DNA from: Sclerotinia nivalis
Taxonomy: Eukaryota; Ascomycota; Leotiomycetes; Helotiales; Sclerotiniaceae
DNA length: 64,000 bases
Reading direction: 5' to 3'
Assembly (NCBI GenBank): GCA_029531795.1
Contig: JAPEIS010000010.1
Span: 2,480,001-2,544,000 of the forward strand
Shown: in pieces, positions 45,488 to 58,940 of the stretch
Layout of the letters: each line of letters begins with the position of its first letter
Position numbering within the stretch: the stretch's first letter is position 1
Program-made: the position numbers and the translations under genes
Notes under the pieces: model-generated
What the model saw: the letters and a program-made list of their open reading frames with translations, nothing else
Databases searched by the model: none
What the model was told of the DNA's origin: nothing

Positions 45488-48400
45488 ATGTCGAGCGACC
45501 AAAAGAAAATCCCTGGAGGACATTACTCTGGGGCCAATCCAATTCCAAATATTCAACGATTTGTGGAAAGTTTAGATTCCGAGAAGAGAGATAGGGATGC
45601 AAAGATTAATGAACAACTGGAATCACGCACGCAACCTCAACCGAAAGATCATAATCAAGGGCAACCAAGTGGCATTGACGGAACAAGGAAAGTGGTGACG
45701 GATCCAACAACTGGAAAGGATGTGGAAATTGAGGATGTCAATGCAGATTTCATGAAGGCGGTTGATGATCCACAGGTATATTGGTTCTGCGAGTGCTTCT
45801 CGATCTTGACAGTTTCGCTGACATTTATGGAAACAGCTTTCCGTGCCAAATGCGAATCTCAATAAGCCGACAACGAGAAAGACAGAAGCAACTCAATCTG
45901 GGGAGGAATACAGAAATAATCAAGATACCACCGCACCACCAGAACCAGTGGAACCTGGAAGTACTTCCGATGTACCAATTCATGGAGAAAATACAAACAT
46001 TTTATTTCATCCTACACCCGCGGTCAGCTATGAACCAATGTACAAATCTCTCGAAAATCGAACAACGGTACTTGCTGCGGGAATATTCTTGGCTATCGTA
46101 GTCTTAGGGAGATTGTTTGGTGGTGTTTTATATGGCCTCATTCCGTTGGGCGCATGTGTTGCATCAGGCGTGTTTCTTTGGATGAAAGAGTTGATCAAAT
46201 CTGGTCGAGCTAATGAATGGGAGAGTGAAAGGCAAAGAGGTCAAATGGTTGGCAAATTCTAATCCACGATTCATACCCAAAGCTAACATTCTTAGGCAAC
46301 TGCAAATCTAATTCCTGAATCCGTCGAATGGATAAATAGTCTTATGGGGATCATGTGGGGACTTATTGATCCCGATTTATTTGTCTCCGTTGCAGATACT
46401 CTCGAGGATGTTATGCAAGCTTCAGTACCTAGTGTTATCGAGAATGTCCGAGTCGCAGAAATCAATCAAGGAACAAATCCTTTTCGGATCTTAAGTTTAC
46501 GTGCCCTTCCGGACGGTCATGTTCAGGAAATAAAGGATGATATTCATCGACAGAATGAGAAGAATAAAGATCCTCAAAAAATCGCCGCAGATGAGGAGGG
46601 TGGAGATTATTACAATTTGGAATGCTCATTTGCATATCATGCTCAACCTTCAGGAGCTGGAGCTTCCGAAAAGTCAAAGAACATGCATATGCATTTGGTA
46701 TTTTACCTTGGTATGAAAGGACTTTTCGGGATGTGAGTTTTATTTCCATTCATCTTGTGGCAGCACTAATTCATATAGCCCTCTCCCGATCTTTGTTGAA
46801 CTCCAAGGCCTTGTCGGCACTGTTCGATTACGTCTCCAACTTTCTCCAGAACCTCCATTCTTGAAAGCTCTAACATTCACATTCATGGGACTTCCAAAAA
46901 TTCAAGCTGGATGTACACCAATGCTTGAAACTGGTATCAATATCCTGAACCTTCCTCTTATCTCCAATTTCGTCAATTACGCTATTGGTGCCGCCGCGAA
47001 CGAATACGTTGCTCCAAAATCTATGACTTTGGATATGTCCAAATTGTTAAAGGGTGACGATATTCAAAAGGATGTCGAAGCACTCGGTGTTCTGTGGATC
47101 CGAATTCATAAAGCTACTGGCCTAAGCAAACAAGATCGTCGTGGAAGTGATGGTGGTGGAAGCGATCCTTATATCACTGTCAGCTTTTCTAAATACGGCA
47201 AACCAATGTATTGCACCCGAGTTATCCAGGATGATCTCAATCCAGTTTGGGAAGAAACTTGTGCTTTGCTCGTCACTCCTGATCTCATAAAAGCAGATGA
47301 ACAACTTTCAATGGAACTTTGGGACTCTGACCGATCAACTTCGGATGATGTTGTCGGCAAGGTCGAACTTTCAATGCAAAAAATGATTCAACATCCAGGA
47401 AAAATGTATCCACAAGTTTCTAAACTTCGCGGCATGGATTCCGATAGTTCTATGCCTGGTCAACTTCATTGGGAAGTTGGATACTTTGGTAAACCACAAT
47501 TCAGGCCGGCAATGAGGAGTCACGGAAAGGATGTCAATCTACCCAAGGAATTACAAGACAAGGAAGAATTACAAGATGCTAAAGGAAGTCTTGATACCTC
47601 TGAAGAAGTTGCTGTGGTTCACACTCCTCCTGATCCATTATGGCCAAGTGGCGTTTGCAGTGTTATTGTTCACCAAATTGTTAACCTTGAATTACAAAAT
47701 ATCAAAGGTAGTGATGGTAAACGAAAAGGTAAAGAATTTGAGCCAGCAGTGGAATATGGGGAGAATAAGGAAGAGGAACATAAGAAGTTACCAAGTAGTT
47801 ACTGCACTATCTTGTACAACGATGAATTGGTACGCATCATTTCACTATACCTATTTGTCAAAACTAACTCCATCTCAGGTATATAGGACACGGTCGAAGG
47901 TCGTCAGTTCCAAGCCTATTTTCAATGCAGGTACTGAACGCTTCATTCGTGATTGGAGATCAGCGATCATTACCGTTACAGTTAGAGATCAACGTATGAG
48001 ACAACATGATCCAATTCTCGGAGTTGTTCCTTTGAAGTTATCAGATCTCTTACAAACAAGCTCTCAAGTTACAAGATGGTATCCTCTTGATGGTGGAATT
48101 GGTTTTGGCCGGATCAGAATCTCTGTTCTCTTTCGAAGTGTCGAAACAAGATTGCCACCACAACAATTAGGCTGGGATGTAGGAACTTTTGAATTTACAT
48201 CTGACAGAATTGTCGCTACTGGTTATACCGACAACTCAAAATTAAAGCTTCGAACTGGAGGAAGTGTTGGAAAAATCAATCGTACCCAATGTCGAAAGTT
48301 GGAAGAAGGTGATGGTGTATTTTGGGACCTTGCCAAGAAGGAAGGAAAAAATAGGGTTCGTCTTCCAGTCAAATACCGTTACCGTTCACCAATCGTTTTC

Positions 48401-49333
48401 GAATTTCACGTCACCGGCAAACGTGGAGCAGATGCTTATGCAGTAATTTGGCTTCACAAATTAGAAGATAATAAAGAGGAAGAGATCAGTATCCCTATCT
48501 GGAGAACTGATAAAGGGATGAGACTTACTGAGAACTACATCACCGAAGAAAACTTCCGCGATATTCCAGATATCAATATTGAAGAAGTTGGACGACTTAA
48601 GTTTTCAGGAAGATTCAAAGCTGGTATGGATGAAGATCACGAAAAGTTTGTAACTGACAATGATTCTCGAGAAACCCAAGAAACATGGGAAGCGTGTCAT
48701 TCTGAAGGTGTGCGTGATAGAATCGTAAAGAAAGAAATCCCACCAGCTGTTCAACAACTTCATGATCAGTCTTTAACTCAAGGAAGAGATGTTCTCAGTC
48801 AAGCTGATGAAGATGAAAAGAGGAAATGGTTGGATCAAGATGGTAACGACTGGAGTGGAGCTTTTGGTCAGGATCCTGCGCAGTACGTAGATAAGAGTGG
48901 TTACGGACAAAAGTATCAGGATGCTGATTATGAGGCTAGCATGGTTCGTAAACCACGAGGACCGGGTGGATGTGTTGAAGCAAATCTCAATGAAGATATG
49001 AGCGAGAAAACCGGTACTACATCTTCAGATTCCGAAGATTCAGATGCAGAATCCGATCTCGGTTTGAACGATGCTACGACCAGATCAACAAATGGAACTG
49101 CAGAGGAGGACGGAAATAATGGATCAAGTCACTCGAATAATCCGGTAAAACAATATCAAAACTATAAGGAAAGCTCAAAAGGTCTGCATAGGAAGCAAAG
49201 GGGTTTGATGCAGTGGAAGCCGATGAGGAATTTGGCCTTTGCAAAGGATGAGGTAAAATTTGCGGCGAGAAGAATAAAGAATAAGACAAGTTTGAGTGGT
49301 AGGCAACCGGATGTTGAGACGGAGACTGGTTAG
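45488..49333 (+). CDS. SMP- and C2-domain membrane-tethering protein (Mug190/tricalbin-like)
   Basis: Five exons: 45488-45775, 45837-46247, 46296-46732, 46779-47829, 47879-49333; introns 61, 48, 46 and 49 bp; 1213 residues. N-terminal ~165 residues disordered; a hydrophobic hairpin at ~172-211 (VLAAGIFLAIVVLGRLFGG) anchors it in the ER. An SMP-type lipid-binding region follows, ~235-450 (ATANLIPESVEWIN, PIFVELQGLVGTVRLRLQ, LTFTFMGLPKI). C2 domain 1, ~482-600, has GLSKQDRRGSDGGGSDPY and WDSDRSTSDD as candidate Ca2+ loops; C2 domain 2 spans ~660-790 across the last intron. The tail is acidic then basic. Tricalbin-type proteins tether ER to plasma membrane and transfer lipids; the layout best matches fission-yeast Mug190 homologues. 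The second intron uses a weak GTTGGC donor. Confidence 0.9.
46248..46295 (+). other. 48-bp intron with a non-consensus GTTGGC donor
   Basis: The exon boundary RQRGQM / ATANLIPESVEW is the expected continuation in this family; the only GT that fits is GTTGGC after the ATG codon. Branch-like GCTAAC and acceptor TTAG follow. Confidence 0.75.
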
Positions 49334-52116
49334 GGGGCTACAAGGATAATGTTTCTTCTACCGAGTGATGGATGGCGTGTACGGAAAATGGTTTGGCAAA
49401 ATAATGGATTTATTCTGGGTGGTTGATATGTGGTGCGTATGGGTTTTTTTCGTGATATCATGAATGGGAAATGAGCGAATGATGTAAAAATACGATGCAT
49501 GCATTATGGAATTATGAAAGGAAAAACGTAGGTACTTAATTGTTCTGATAGTGGGGTGGTAATAACCAATACATTTCAAAAGTTTATGGTGCAAGCATTG
49601 GGTGTGATGTGCATGAATTAGAAGAACTAAAAGTCGGATATGTCGTTTACCGAGTGAGTTGGTTGAGAATTATTCTTCCCCCCTTCACTCCCTCGTTACG
49701 TACCTAGGTATTTATCTACCCACAGCTTTACTATCTAATAACTCATCATCACACCTCACCTCTTACTCTCTTTCTTTCTTCACCCCTATTCACTTCCTCG
49801 CGTAGACTAGTTAGTACTCATATCTCTACCCCTATCCATATACCAATCTACCCCTATCATTGACATCACTGAAAGAGCAGTAGTATGATATGATATAATA
49901 ACTAGGAATCACCGAATAATTCATTTATATCAGTATATATATATATATACTATCTAATATTATTTCTCGACTTATTGATCTTTTAGAGTTGTTATAAGTC
50001 TAAATTTCATTTCATTTAATTACTACAAAATGCGCTGAAATAATGGATTAGTGTAGTGAACTAGTGGGGCGAAATAAGTTTTTCTGGGAGAAATTTATGA
50101 GGAGAGTTTGGGGTTTTGGTTGAGGATGAGGATGAGGATGAGATTATTTTGTATTGGAGTTTTTGTGTATATGGATATTTTTTGCAGCCGATGAACCCCA
50201 TTGTAAGATTATCCATTCATCAAATTTTGACTTAGCAAAAGGCTAAATCATTACTGAAGATATTAAATCCAAAAAAAGCCATCAATGAACATTTCTTCTG
50301 CTGTTGCTGTGATTAATTCATCAAATCAAATACTTCGAGTCATTTCTCCTCTGTTCTATGTTCATGAACGCTCGGTGATTTTTGGAATATACTCAAACCT
50401 ATAAAATGTCAAAGTTATTAAAGTTCACGAATACGCCGTGATGATATCCTGACACAGCGGATGAAGAGGAACCTCAATGATCCTTTTTCACGAAGCAGAA
50501 TCATAAATCACTCATGAAATAGTTGATTGATACTAAACTTTTATGCGTTCTTGAATCAATGAATGAATGAAATTGCGCTTCATCGCATCGCGCATTTTTC
50601 TATAAACTAACCGGCGCAAGTTTCTAAAGAGATGAGAAAAAATCTAAGCTGTCTGATTTGCTTAAGCTCCGTCGTTGTATAAGTCCCAGTAAAATTGATA
50701 CCAGTGTCCGGGACATCTTTATTTTCTCCGCCGTTAACCATTTCCTCAACTGAATCGTTCGGTGAGATCTATGATCCCGGCACTCTTCAAATCCTAGATT
50801 CCTTCTATCCCATCAATCCCATTATCCACCAGATTCTTGTCCTTCATCTCCTTATATCATTTCATATTCTTCCTCCTTAACCTCTGTCTCTCTACCTTCA
50901 CTGTTCAACTCTCTACCTTCAACATCCTCATCCTTCATCTTAACCTCTTCTCTAGCATTCCTCTCTTCAATATCGTCGCTCATTCCCCTTCATAAGTCAC
51001 ATCCAAATCGTCTCCCTTCATAATGCCCCCACTCCTCTCACTATTTCCCCTCCCATCATCATCATCTTGTTTATTATCCATCTCACCAATCTGGCTGCCT
51101 ATCCCCTCATATCTCCAAAAATCCTGTAGTTTCATCATAGCTTTCTTCTCCGACTTCTTCTTCATGATCACTACTATCTTCCTCGCGCTCTTCCTCGGTT
51201 TCCTTCTCAAACTCTCTTTGATCATCATCTTCCTTATCATCCTCTTTGCTTTCACCTTGCAATTGAATCCCCTCTCTCATCGTCACAACTCATACATTCT
51301 CGTCACATAAGAACTTACGCTTGTCCCTCCGTACACGAGAGGCAATCCTGTGAGGCTATTTTCCACTAGGTTCTGCTAACCGCCTTAGTAACCCTGATGT
51401 TTTGTAATTTCGTGATTCAATCATCTCGCTGGGTATATCCCGCTCGATGTAAAAGTATGCCTTGTATACCACCAGGTCAATCTACAATCATCGACCAATA
51501 CTCAACATCAAGTAGGAACAAAGATACCTCACTTCGCTTTCAATGGTTTTCTCAACTCGTAAGCCTTGCTTGACAAGATGTAAGATGTTCTTTTGTTGTC
51601 CATTCTTCGGAGTAGTATCTCCTAGTTGGTGTCCATAATTGTAACTATCTTTCATTGTCAAAAGGAAAAGTAATCTTGAAACATACGATTTCAGCGTATC
51701 CAGCAAGTAATCGTGCTGTATCTCTATTTTTCAAATCCTTGGGTTCCCGTGTCCTTGTACTCGTGCTGCCAGAAAGCACAGAATTATCCACTTGAGTATG
51801 GGCCACTATTCCCCTTGTAGTTTACCATCTTGTGGCATGTGCTTAAAGTGGATGGTTCTATACTTCCTGGCTGCACGAGTGAGTATGTTGTCGTGCTTTT
51901 GAAATAATCTCCAATTCGAGCATAAAGTCTCACTCGAAATTTCAACTTCACTTCACTTCACACAACAAACGTCACAAAAACAACTTAGGACGGAAAATAT
52001 GCTATAGGTCAACTTCTCTGCCTCTAACTCTATGCACCGTTATCTATCTCTCCAAAAAGGTATACTGTCTACCCCATTCTCACAAATTCCTTAGCCACTC
52101 CATCCATTAAATCATC
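49334..52116. other. gene-poor region
   Basis: No convincing gene. A (GAGGAT)n-type microsatellite lies at 50124-50145. At 50852-51283 the minus strand contains two short acidic frames (MREGIQLQGESKEDDKED at 51283-51108 and MSDDIEERNAREEVK at 50983-50852) that could be exons or relics of a disordered acidic protein. No splice model was convincing. Confidence 0.45.
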
Positions 52117-54400
52117 TCAAGCGTTGATCTCCGCACTTTCCTTCCCACTACTCCTATCAGGCTCCACCTTCTCAATCTGTTCCGGGCTCCCCGTATTTTT
52201 CGTATCGGGCGCTCTGAAATCCGACGTCTCGTCAAAATGATAGAGTGGCTCTAGCACTGCATTCTTCCTCATGAATACATATCGTTGAACCCAATATGGA
52301 AGGGTCTTAGTGATTTGATATCTCATGAATGTGCGGGTTGGGATGGCGAAAATGTAGTCTAGTTCTTCCAGGGTTCGTTGTTTGGTTTCGGGGACGACGA
52401 GGAATATCATTATGAAGGCGACGATGTTGAGACCGCTGTTTTGTGTTAGTTGGATGTGTGTTTTTGGGAAGTTGAGGGGGCGGGAACATACGCGTAAAAT
52501 GAGAAAGCTCCGACAGGATGGAATGTTTCCAAGATTTTAGGGAAAGAAATTGAGAGAACGGCTGCCCAGAATAAACAAGTTGCAACAGCCCAACCCATTC
52601 CTACTTCTCTGTGTGATAAGGGGAAAACTTCCGCCGAGTAAGTAAAAGGAACAGGTCCTTCTCCTGGTGAGTAAAATGCGGCGAATATGTAAATAAATGT
52701 CGCGATGAGTGCAATATGCGCAGTGGATTTCTCATCGATGAGGAAGCAGAGACCAGCTGCGAGGAGAGACCAAGCCATTTGTGGGAAGGTAAAAAGGAGT
52801 AAAGAGCGTCGACCAAAGGTGTCAATGGTCCAAATGGCTGGCCAGCTAGATAGTTGGCATATCATTAGCATCATGCTACAGACATATTAAGTTTGGGCAA
52901 ACGCTCCAGGAAGACTTACGCGAACACGAAATTGACCAATCCAAATCCAAAACTTGCAATCAAAGCATTCTTTTCACTAGTACCCGCCTGCCTAAAAATA
53001 GTCGAAGAATAAAACGAGATAATGTTGATACCGCACATCTGTTGCGCAATCATCACAGTGAACGATGCAAGCGTTGCTCTTCGTACACGGGGAATGGTGA
53101 AGAGTTGAATGAATCTACTGACGTAGTTGGTTTTACCGACGATGGCTGCTTCGATTTTGAGCTGACAATCAATGAAGTAGAGATCACGAGCAGCGAAAAG
53201 ATCGTACTTGCGAAGTCGGCAAAGAGAATTGTAGGCTCTTCTATATTCTCCACGCTTCATCAACCACCTTGGAGATTCTGTGGTAATTGTTAGTTAATTG
53301 AATTATTTTAAGCATAGAATATACCTGCCTGGGCAGAAGAAAATCAAGGCCGCAAGAGGCAGAGCTGGAATAAATGCAGAGCCAATTTGAAGTCTCCATG
53401 CAATTTTTCCTGTATTAATGACGATCAAGTTCTGGAGAAATGTCAGCTAAATGATTGTTCGTTCTGCCAGAATGAACAATACTTACTGCAGAAAACCCCA
53501 AGAAAATACCAAAAGCAGTCCACATTTGCCATGACATAACTAATGCACCTCTAATCATAGCTGGACTATTCTCTGCTGCGAAAATTGGCACTGTGCTTCC
53601 TTTCAGGCCCATTCCAATGCCGAGAATTATACGACTAATGAAAAGAGTTTCCCATGATTTTGCGAAAGCTCCTCCAATGGGAGTAAAGACACAAATTATG
53701 GCTGCAATGAAGATTGTACCACGACGTCCAAACCAGGTATTGAAAGGATCGCTAAGCCAACATCCCCTATGTCCAAATTAGTCATGGTAAACTGTTAAAT
53801 GAGCATCAATCTTGACTCACAAAAAAGCAGATCCAATATATGGAGCCGCGTTAACCAAGCCCACAAGCCAATTATCACGATCATGATTAGGAGACGCGGA
53901 GTTATCTCCTTGACCGATACCAAACTCTGCTGGAAATGAAAGATTCGCTCCATTGCTACCCGTCTGATCCCAACCTTGAACAGCTGCACCGAGAGAACAG
54001 GTAATAATTGTCAAATAAAGCGTCCTCGGATGACTCCATCTATGCGCCGCTTCATATCGTAAAGCCACTTTCTCTTCTTCCTCCAATCTCCCTACGCTTT
54101 CGAAACTCCCTGGATCAGCCGCTACCAAAGCACCTTTCTCGAGTAAGGGAAGGATATCGTTGAGATCGTTGGCTTGTGCGAATTCTCCTACGTCTCGAAT
54201 GATGGTCGCTTCTGATAATCCTGCTAAAGGATTTTGTATTCTATAAATCAGTAATTAGCAAATGTTACAGTTTCCTAGGAACTGAATTAGTTGACCAAAA
54301 CTTACTTGGCGGTAACATTATTATTTAAATCTACATGAGTAGCTGGATGAGCATGTTCAACAGTGTTGATATGGTCAATCTGATCTTTCACTGAAGTCAT
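52117..54400 (-). CDS. MFS sugar transporter
   Basis: Seven exons: 54400-54306, 54240-53821, 53766-53487, 53431-53329, 53277-52920, 52845-52492, 52435-52117; 642 residues. Twelve-helix sugar-porter family protein of the plasma membrane, proton-coupled hexose or related sugar uptake by family. Signatures: [11 protein letters not shown] after TM1, FGRRGTIF (loop 2-3 motif), [16 protein letters not shown] and [17 protein letters not shown] (PESPRW), [25 protein letters not shown] and [15 protein letters not shown] near the end. The N-terminal ~90 residues and last ~70 are hydrophilic. Intron 4 (53278-53328) must start with GC to give PESPRWL; the GT four bases on breaks the frame. Substrate cannot be read from sequence. 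Confidence 0.92.
53278..53328 (-). other. probable GC-AG intron in the sugar transporter
   Basis: Splicing at CCAG/GCAGGT and CACAG/AATCTC yields the canonical CPESPRWL. The nearby GTATAT donor with the same acceptor leads to stops; the GTATAT donor with an alternative acceptor at CCAAG gives CPGRWL, which loses the conserved residues. Confidence 0.65.
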
Positions 54401-57208
54401 TTTGCCAGACAAGAAAGGAAACACAGCAAAAGACTTGGGGAAAGCTGGGGAAAGCTGGGGAAAGTGGATAAGCAAGTAGAAAAAATTGGGGAAATCATAA
54501 GCCTTATATATAATCTTATGCCTCTTGGATTTGGTATCATCCAACCTTCCGCTCCTTCAAACTGTAGCTACATGGCCTAGGTTACATCCTTGTATGTGCA
54601 TAAAAGCAACACCATGTAGAAAGACGTTCTTGTCCACAGTTGACCAACCAACTGTGAAACCCTTGTACAAGATCACCAGTCAGAGTCGGCACGGCCGAGA
54701 AGAAAAACATGATAAAGTGATAAAGTACCCCAGGTATCTAACATGCCAGTCTTAGGATTCCGAGGTAATTTTCAAGGAAATGGGGAAAAGTGCCATTTGA
54801 AGATCTAATGCAAGCTTAGGTTACATTGACTAGGCTGAGCTAGGGCAATTTCAAATAGATTTGGCGCGCGCTCGCAGTCAGTCTCAGATTATGGCGCGAT
54901 TTAATAAGCCAAAGGAACGCACTACTAACTTTCGAAATATCAAATGCTTATAATTCTTGAATTAACTCCAATCATACAATTTTATCTTAGTTGAGTTGTA
55001 TAAAGATGACTGTAAAATATTTTGAGCGATGAATATAAATATTGTAATTTAATAGAAAATGATTAATTTATTCCTTGATCTCTATAACCAAAGAGATAAA
55101 CAGTTACCTAGATGATAAATAATTCGAAAAAGTCAGATTTGTTTGATAATGGAAATAGTTACGATTTTTGTAGTGACCGGCAAGACCTAGCTAGAAGAAC
55201 CTTGTTCTAATGAGAAGCACATGCTCTACAAAGTTCTATCGTGGGTCATGATATTCTCTGTAACACTTCAAATTGAGTTTCAGAGTATTATAACAAGTAT
55301 ACTTGAGTAGTGGGAGTAAGGGAAAGGTTTTTGTTTAATATTTGGTTTTTACCACAAATAATTGTTATAAATTGTTGATTTTTGATACCATAAAGTGAAT
55401 GGCATTTGGAACATACTCAATAAGAGTTTTGATTTCCGATAAAAACCAATCGACCCCATGGTACGAGATTATGTGTGTACAAGGAACGTACACGAGCATG
55501 AGAAGGATCGTCTTCCTTGGCTATGACTTCACGGACAAGATCATCGGCTCATTACGAACTAAAAACGTCCTGGCCGGTAAGGTCGGACACTAATCTCGGG
55601 GGGTTCAAAGAAAACTGTAACTCACTATTGGTTGCTTATTAAAAGTTGACAGGAAGAAGATTTGTCAAGGTGATAAAGATGTGCTTCGACACCACCTTAC
55701 AGCAGTGCCATGATTCCCATGAAGGAGTGTACTGTGGCATTTCGGTAGACTCGGGTCAATAGACGCGTGACGGAAGCATCCTTCAGCGAATTTCTAAGCT
55801 ACTCAAGCTACTCAAGCTACTCCACGCCAAGTCACCGAATGAGGTGGAGATCGTCAGCTCAAATCCATGCCTTATCTTTTACCCCATGGAGTCAAAACCC
55901 TAGTAAAGTTTCTTCAAAATCCCCACATTTACCCCAACAAAATTGCCATTTGGTACACTGGACGGTGCCTATGGGCTCGCTTAGCCCTGATTAGGTGGTT
56001 CAGGTATCAGAATACAGGCCTCTTGTAGTGCTAAGATCCTGTAAGGCCCTATAGCCGCATCTAAACTCAAGGAGTTCACCATCTCGCAAAATTCAAATCC
56101 TTCATGACTCACTTATTTTGTCGCCATCGCCATGGCGGGGAAGTCATTCCAAGTTATTTAATCCAATGAATGGGATTCAAAAGTGTCGGTGAGGCTTATC
56201 GGGTAATCGGGTGGCCAAAATGTGTGAAATATAAGCCCTAATTGTTTCGTTTGAAGATGGAAATGGCTGGTGTCAAGCTGCGCCGCACTATCATGCCTAC
56301 AAACAAGTTTTACACAAGAACATCCAATTACCATACGTGATGGTAGAGTGGTAGTTCAAATTGATAGTGGAACGATAAAGGTAACGCTTAATTACGGCGA
56401 TTTGCGTTCCGTTATTCGGTTCCGTTCGGACGACAGGCGGATGGAGGCGAGGATATGTTCATGGGCTGCGCATTCGAGCTCGGTGCTTTGTGCTAGAGCT
56501 CAGAGATAGGGGAAAGAGGTTGTGATCTAGATGTCGAGGCAACGAGCCCACTACTTTCACAATTCTGATAAACATGATATTGATGGTGGAAGACTTACTT
56601 TTGATTCTTCGATGGCATCAATGAAAGATGAAACCACAAATACATCTGAGATCAAAACGCCGGAAGCCAAATTAAAACTATAACCTCAATTATCTCTGCC
56701 TCCAACTACCCAAACAAATTATTCACAAATGCCTCGCGATCAATCATTTATAATAATCTATCCCAAATTCTTGATTCAATTATATTCTTCTTTCAATCCT
56801 TTAATTACTGTGGTGTTATGAAGAAGGAAAATAAGAAAGTTGAAAAGGTATAAAGTTATAGAAAGAATACCTTTTTTTTAATACAATTTATATTCAATAC
56901 CTTTATCAAATCCTATCCTCCACCGCTCTCAATAACCTCCAAAAACTAATCCGCAAACTCAAGAATTCCATCTTCGAAATTCCTTCCATCTACCACCACC
57001 ACAAACCTTTTCAATCTGAATATCTTGATTCTTATACTAGTCTATAATCAGCAATCCTATCGTGATATCAAGATTCAAGTATATCTTCTCTTATTACTTA
57101 TATAAACATCTAATTCACTTTTCTTAATCTCCTATATAAATATTACTACTATAACAATTACAATTCAAGTATAATATTTAACAGTCCTATAAAATATATT
57201 ATTGTTGG

Positions 57209-58030
57209 TATTCACGTGCTCTTAAAGCATGTGATCCTCACTTAAGCGAAGGCTTCTATATTGAGGCCTTTCGCACTCAATGGTTCTTTCGAACCTTGAT
57301 GCGCAATATAATCTTTAATTTAGGGGTCAATTGCGTAGCAATCCAAGCGCCCTCACGGGAATCTCTTTTGTGAATAACCTCAATACGATCGAAAACGTTT
57401 TCTATCGGATACGACGATCACGGAGTTGTACCGACAATTATCATTATTATTAGAAAATTCGATATATAAATCATCTAAAAATGAAAATAATTATATTAAG
57501 AAAATCTCTATAAAAGAAAACCTATGAATATAATAATGAATATGATAATGAATAATATAAACCACTCCACCAGGAAGCCGGCGAAAGGAATCGAACCTAA
57601 ATAGTATTATATTTCATATCGGGTATCACGGAGGCAGCAGACAGGATAACAGAAATCACTTTTGTTGATAAGACGTAGCTCGAAGAGCTACGTTTCTATA
57701 AAAGGAACGGTTTCTTAAATACATTTATGTGTAGCGCTAGCCCCGACCGGGGCTAGCCTACACTTATCCGAGGTCCGACTCCTATGGGTCGGAACCCGAG
57801 CGGTCTCCGTATACCATATACGGGGACCCCGTGACATCGGGTAACAATAAAGATTAATCTTTCTATTCTGTCACGGTTCGAAGGATTAGGTAAGCCGATC
57901 ACCCCGCTCGAGGTCGATCACGTGCCTATAACTAGTAGTATATATAACCCTTTCGGGGTTATCGACCTTTCGCTCTCTAGTTATAGATTCTAAGGATAAT
58001 TGAACCCTGATTTTTCAGCTCTTTACGGCA
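57209..58030. mobile_element. LTR-like remnant with dense perfect hairpins
   Basis: Begins near TGTTGGTATTCACGTG, contains an AT-rich stretch with a tRNA-3'-end-like complement (GCCGGCGAAAGGAATCGAACC at 57580-57600), then a compact series of strong inverted repeats (57673-57693, 57729-57763, 57802-57828, 57911-57986) and TATA-like TATATATAA at 57939-57947. This mix suits a decayed LTR retrotransposon end, but paired LTRs and target-site duplications were not found; an organellar-derived insert is an alternative. Confidence 0.35.
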
Positions 58031-58790
58031 ATTGTGTCACAAGTGCCAAGAGATACCAAAAAAGAAGCTAAACCAATATACATGTAAGTAGGAAGTAGAA
58101 CTTAATCAAAGAGTAAAGGATACCTGCGTTTCAACTTCCTGCCTGACAACCTTCAGCTTTTTCGACGGACGATACAACCCTATGTTTTGCTCATTGCTTT
58201 TTTTTTGTCTTGAAAACTTATTCTCTTTTTCTGCTTTCACATAACTCACGCCTACGGCAACCCGAACTCGGGATGAACAAGTTCATTTGTTGAGGTGTAT
58301 CATCGTTGCAAAATGATGAAGAAAGAAATCAAAGCATTCAAAAATATTACTGGAATATTGATCCCTTTCTAGAAAAGATAGAGATATACCCAACCCTTCA
58401 CCTTCTCCGGCGATTGTTCCCGATGCATGCAGGATCTAATGAACGCAATCTGCACCTCTATTTCTTCAACTAGATTGTCTACAGAAACGCACAACATCTG
58501 GGAAACTTACACTCTCTCCCTTCCTCATCTCACTTTCTTCTTCCAGGAAAATCCATTCCGCACCACATCCTGCCTACACCACATCCCATAATTGTAATCT
58601 CGACCTCCGTCGATCAGATTTTCGACAACTTCAAAAGAGAAGAAAATCAAAGAAAATATAAAACATAGAATATCCACTACAAAGACCTAGGAGAGTTGTC
58701 ACTTAATGTATTATTCTAACCCAAAAGTGGAATATAATCCGAACCTTCGTTCTTATAGAATCTCAAGGGTCGCTACCTTGAGATATCTGA

Positions 58791-58940
58791 AGCAATTGAA
58801 GAGGGTTGGGGAACAAATGTCTAGAGAGATGATTCAACGGAATGAGTGTTTCTTTCACGCAAGCTGGAGCAATTGAAGGAGGTTAGGGGAAAAGAGATCT
58901 GAAAAGATAATCCAATGGAATAAATATTTCTTTCATACAA
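58791..58940. repeat. two ~73-bp tandem units
   Basis: 58791-58862 and 58868-58940 are diverged direct repeats (AGCAATTGAAG ... TTTCTTTCAYRCAA). A separate 23-bp motif, TATCTTGAGGATCACTACCT and variants, occurs at 58761-58783 (variant), 59004-59026 and 59182-59205. Confidence 0.75.

Noticed and set aside
50852..51283. Acidic disordered protein gene on the minus strand
   Set aside because: Two short acidic frames are present but no splice model links them and low-complexity purine-rich DNA gives such frames by chance.
57575..57660. tRNA gene on the minus strand
   Set aside because: A B-box-like GGTTCGATTCC exists but no matching 5' acceptor strand, D-arm or anticodon arm could be paired.
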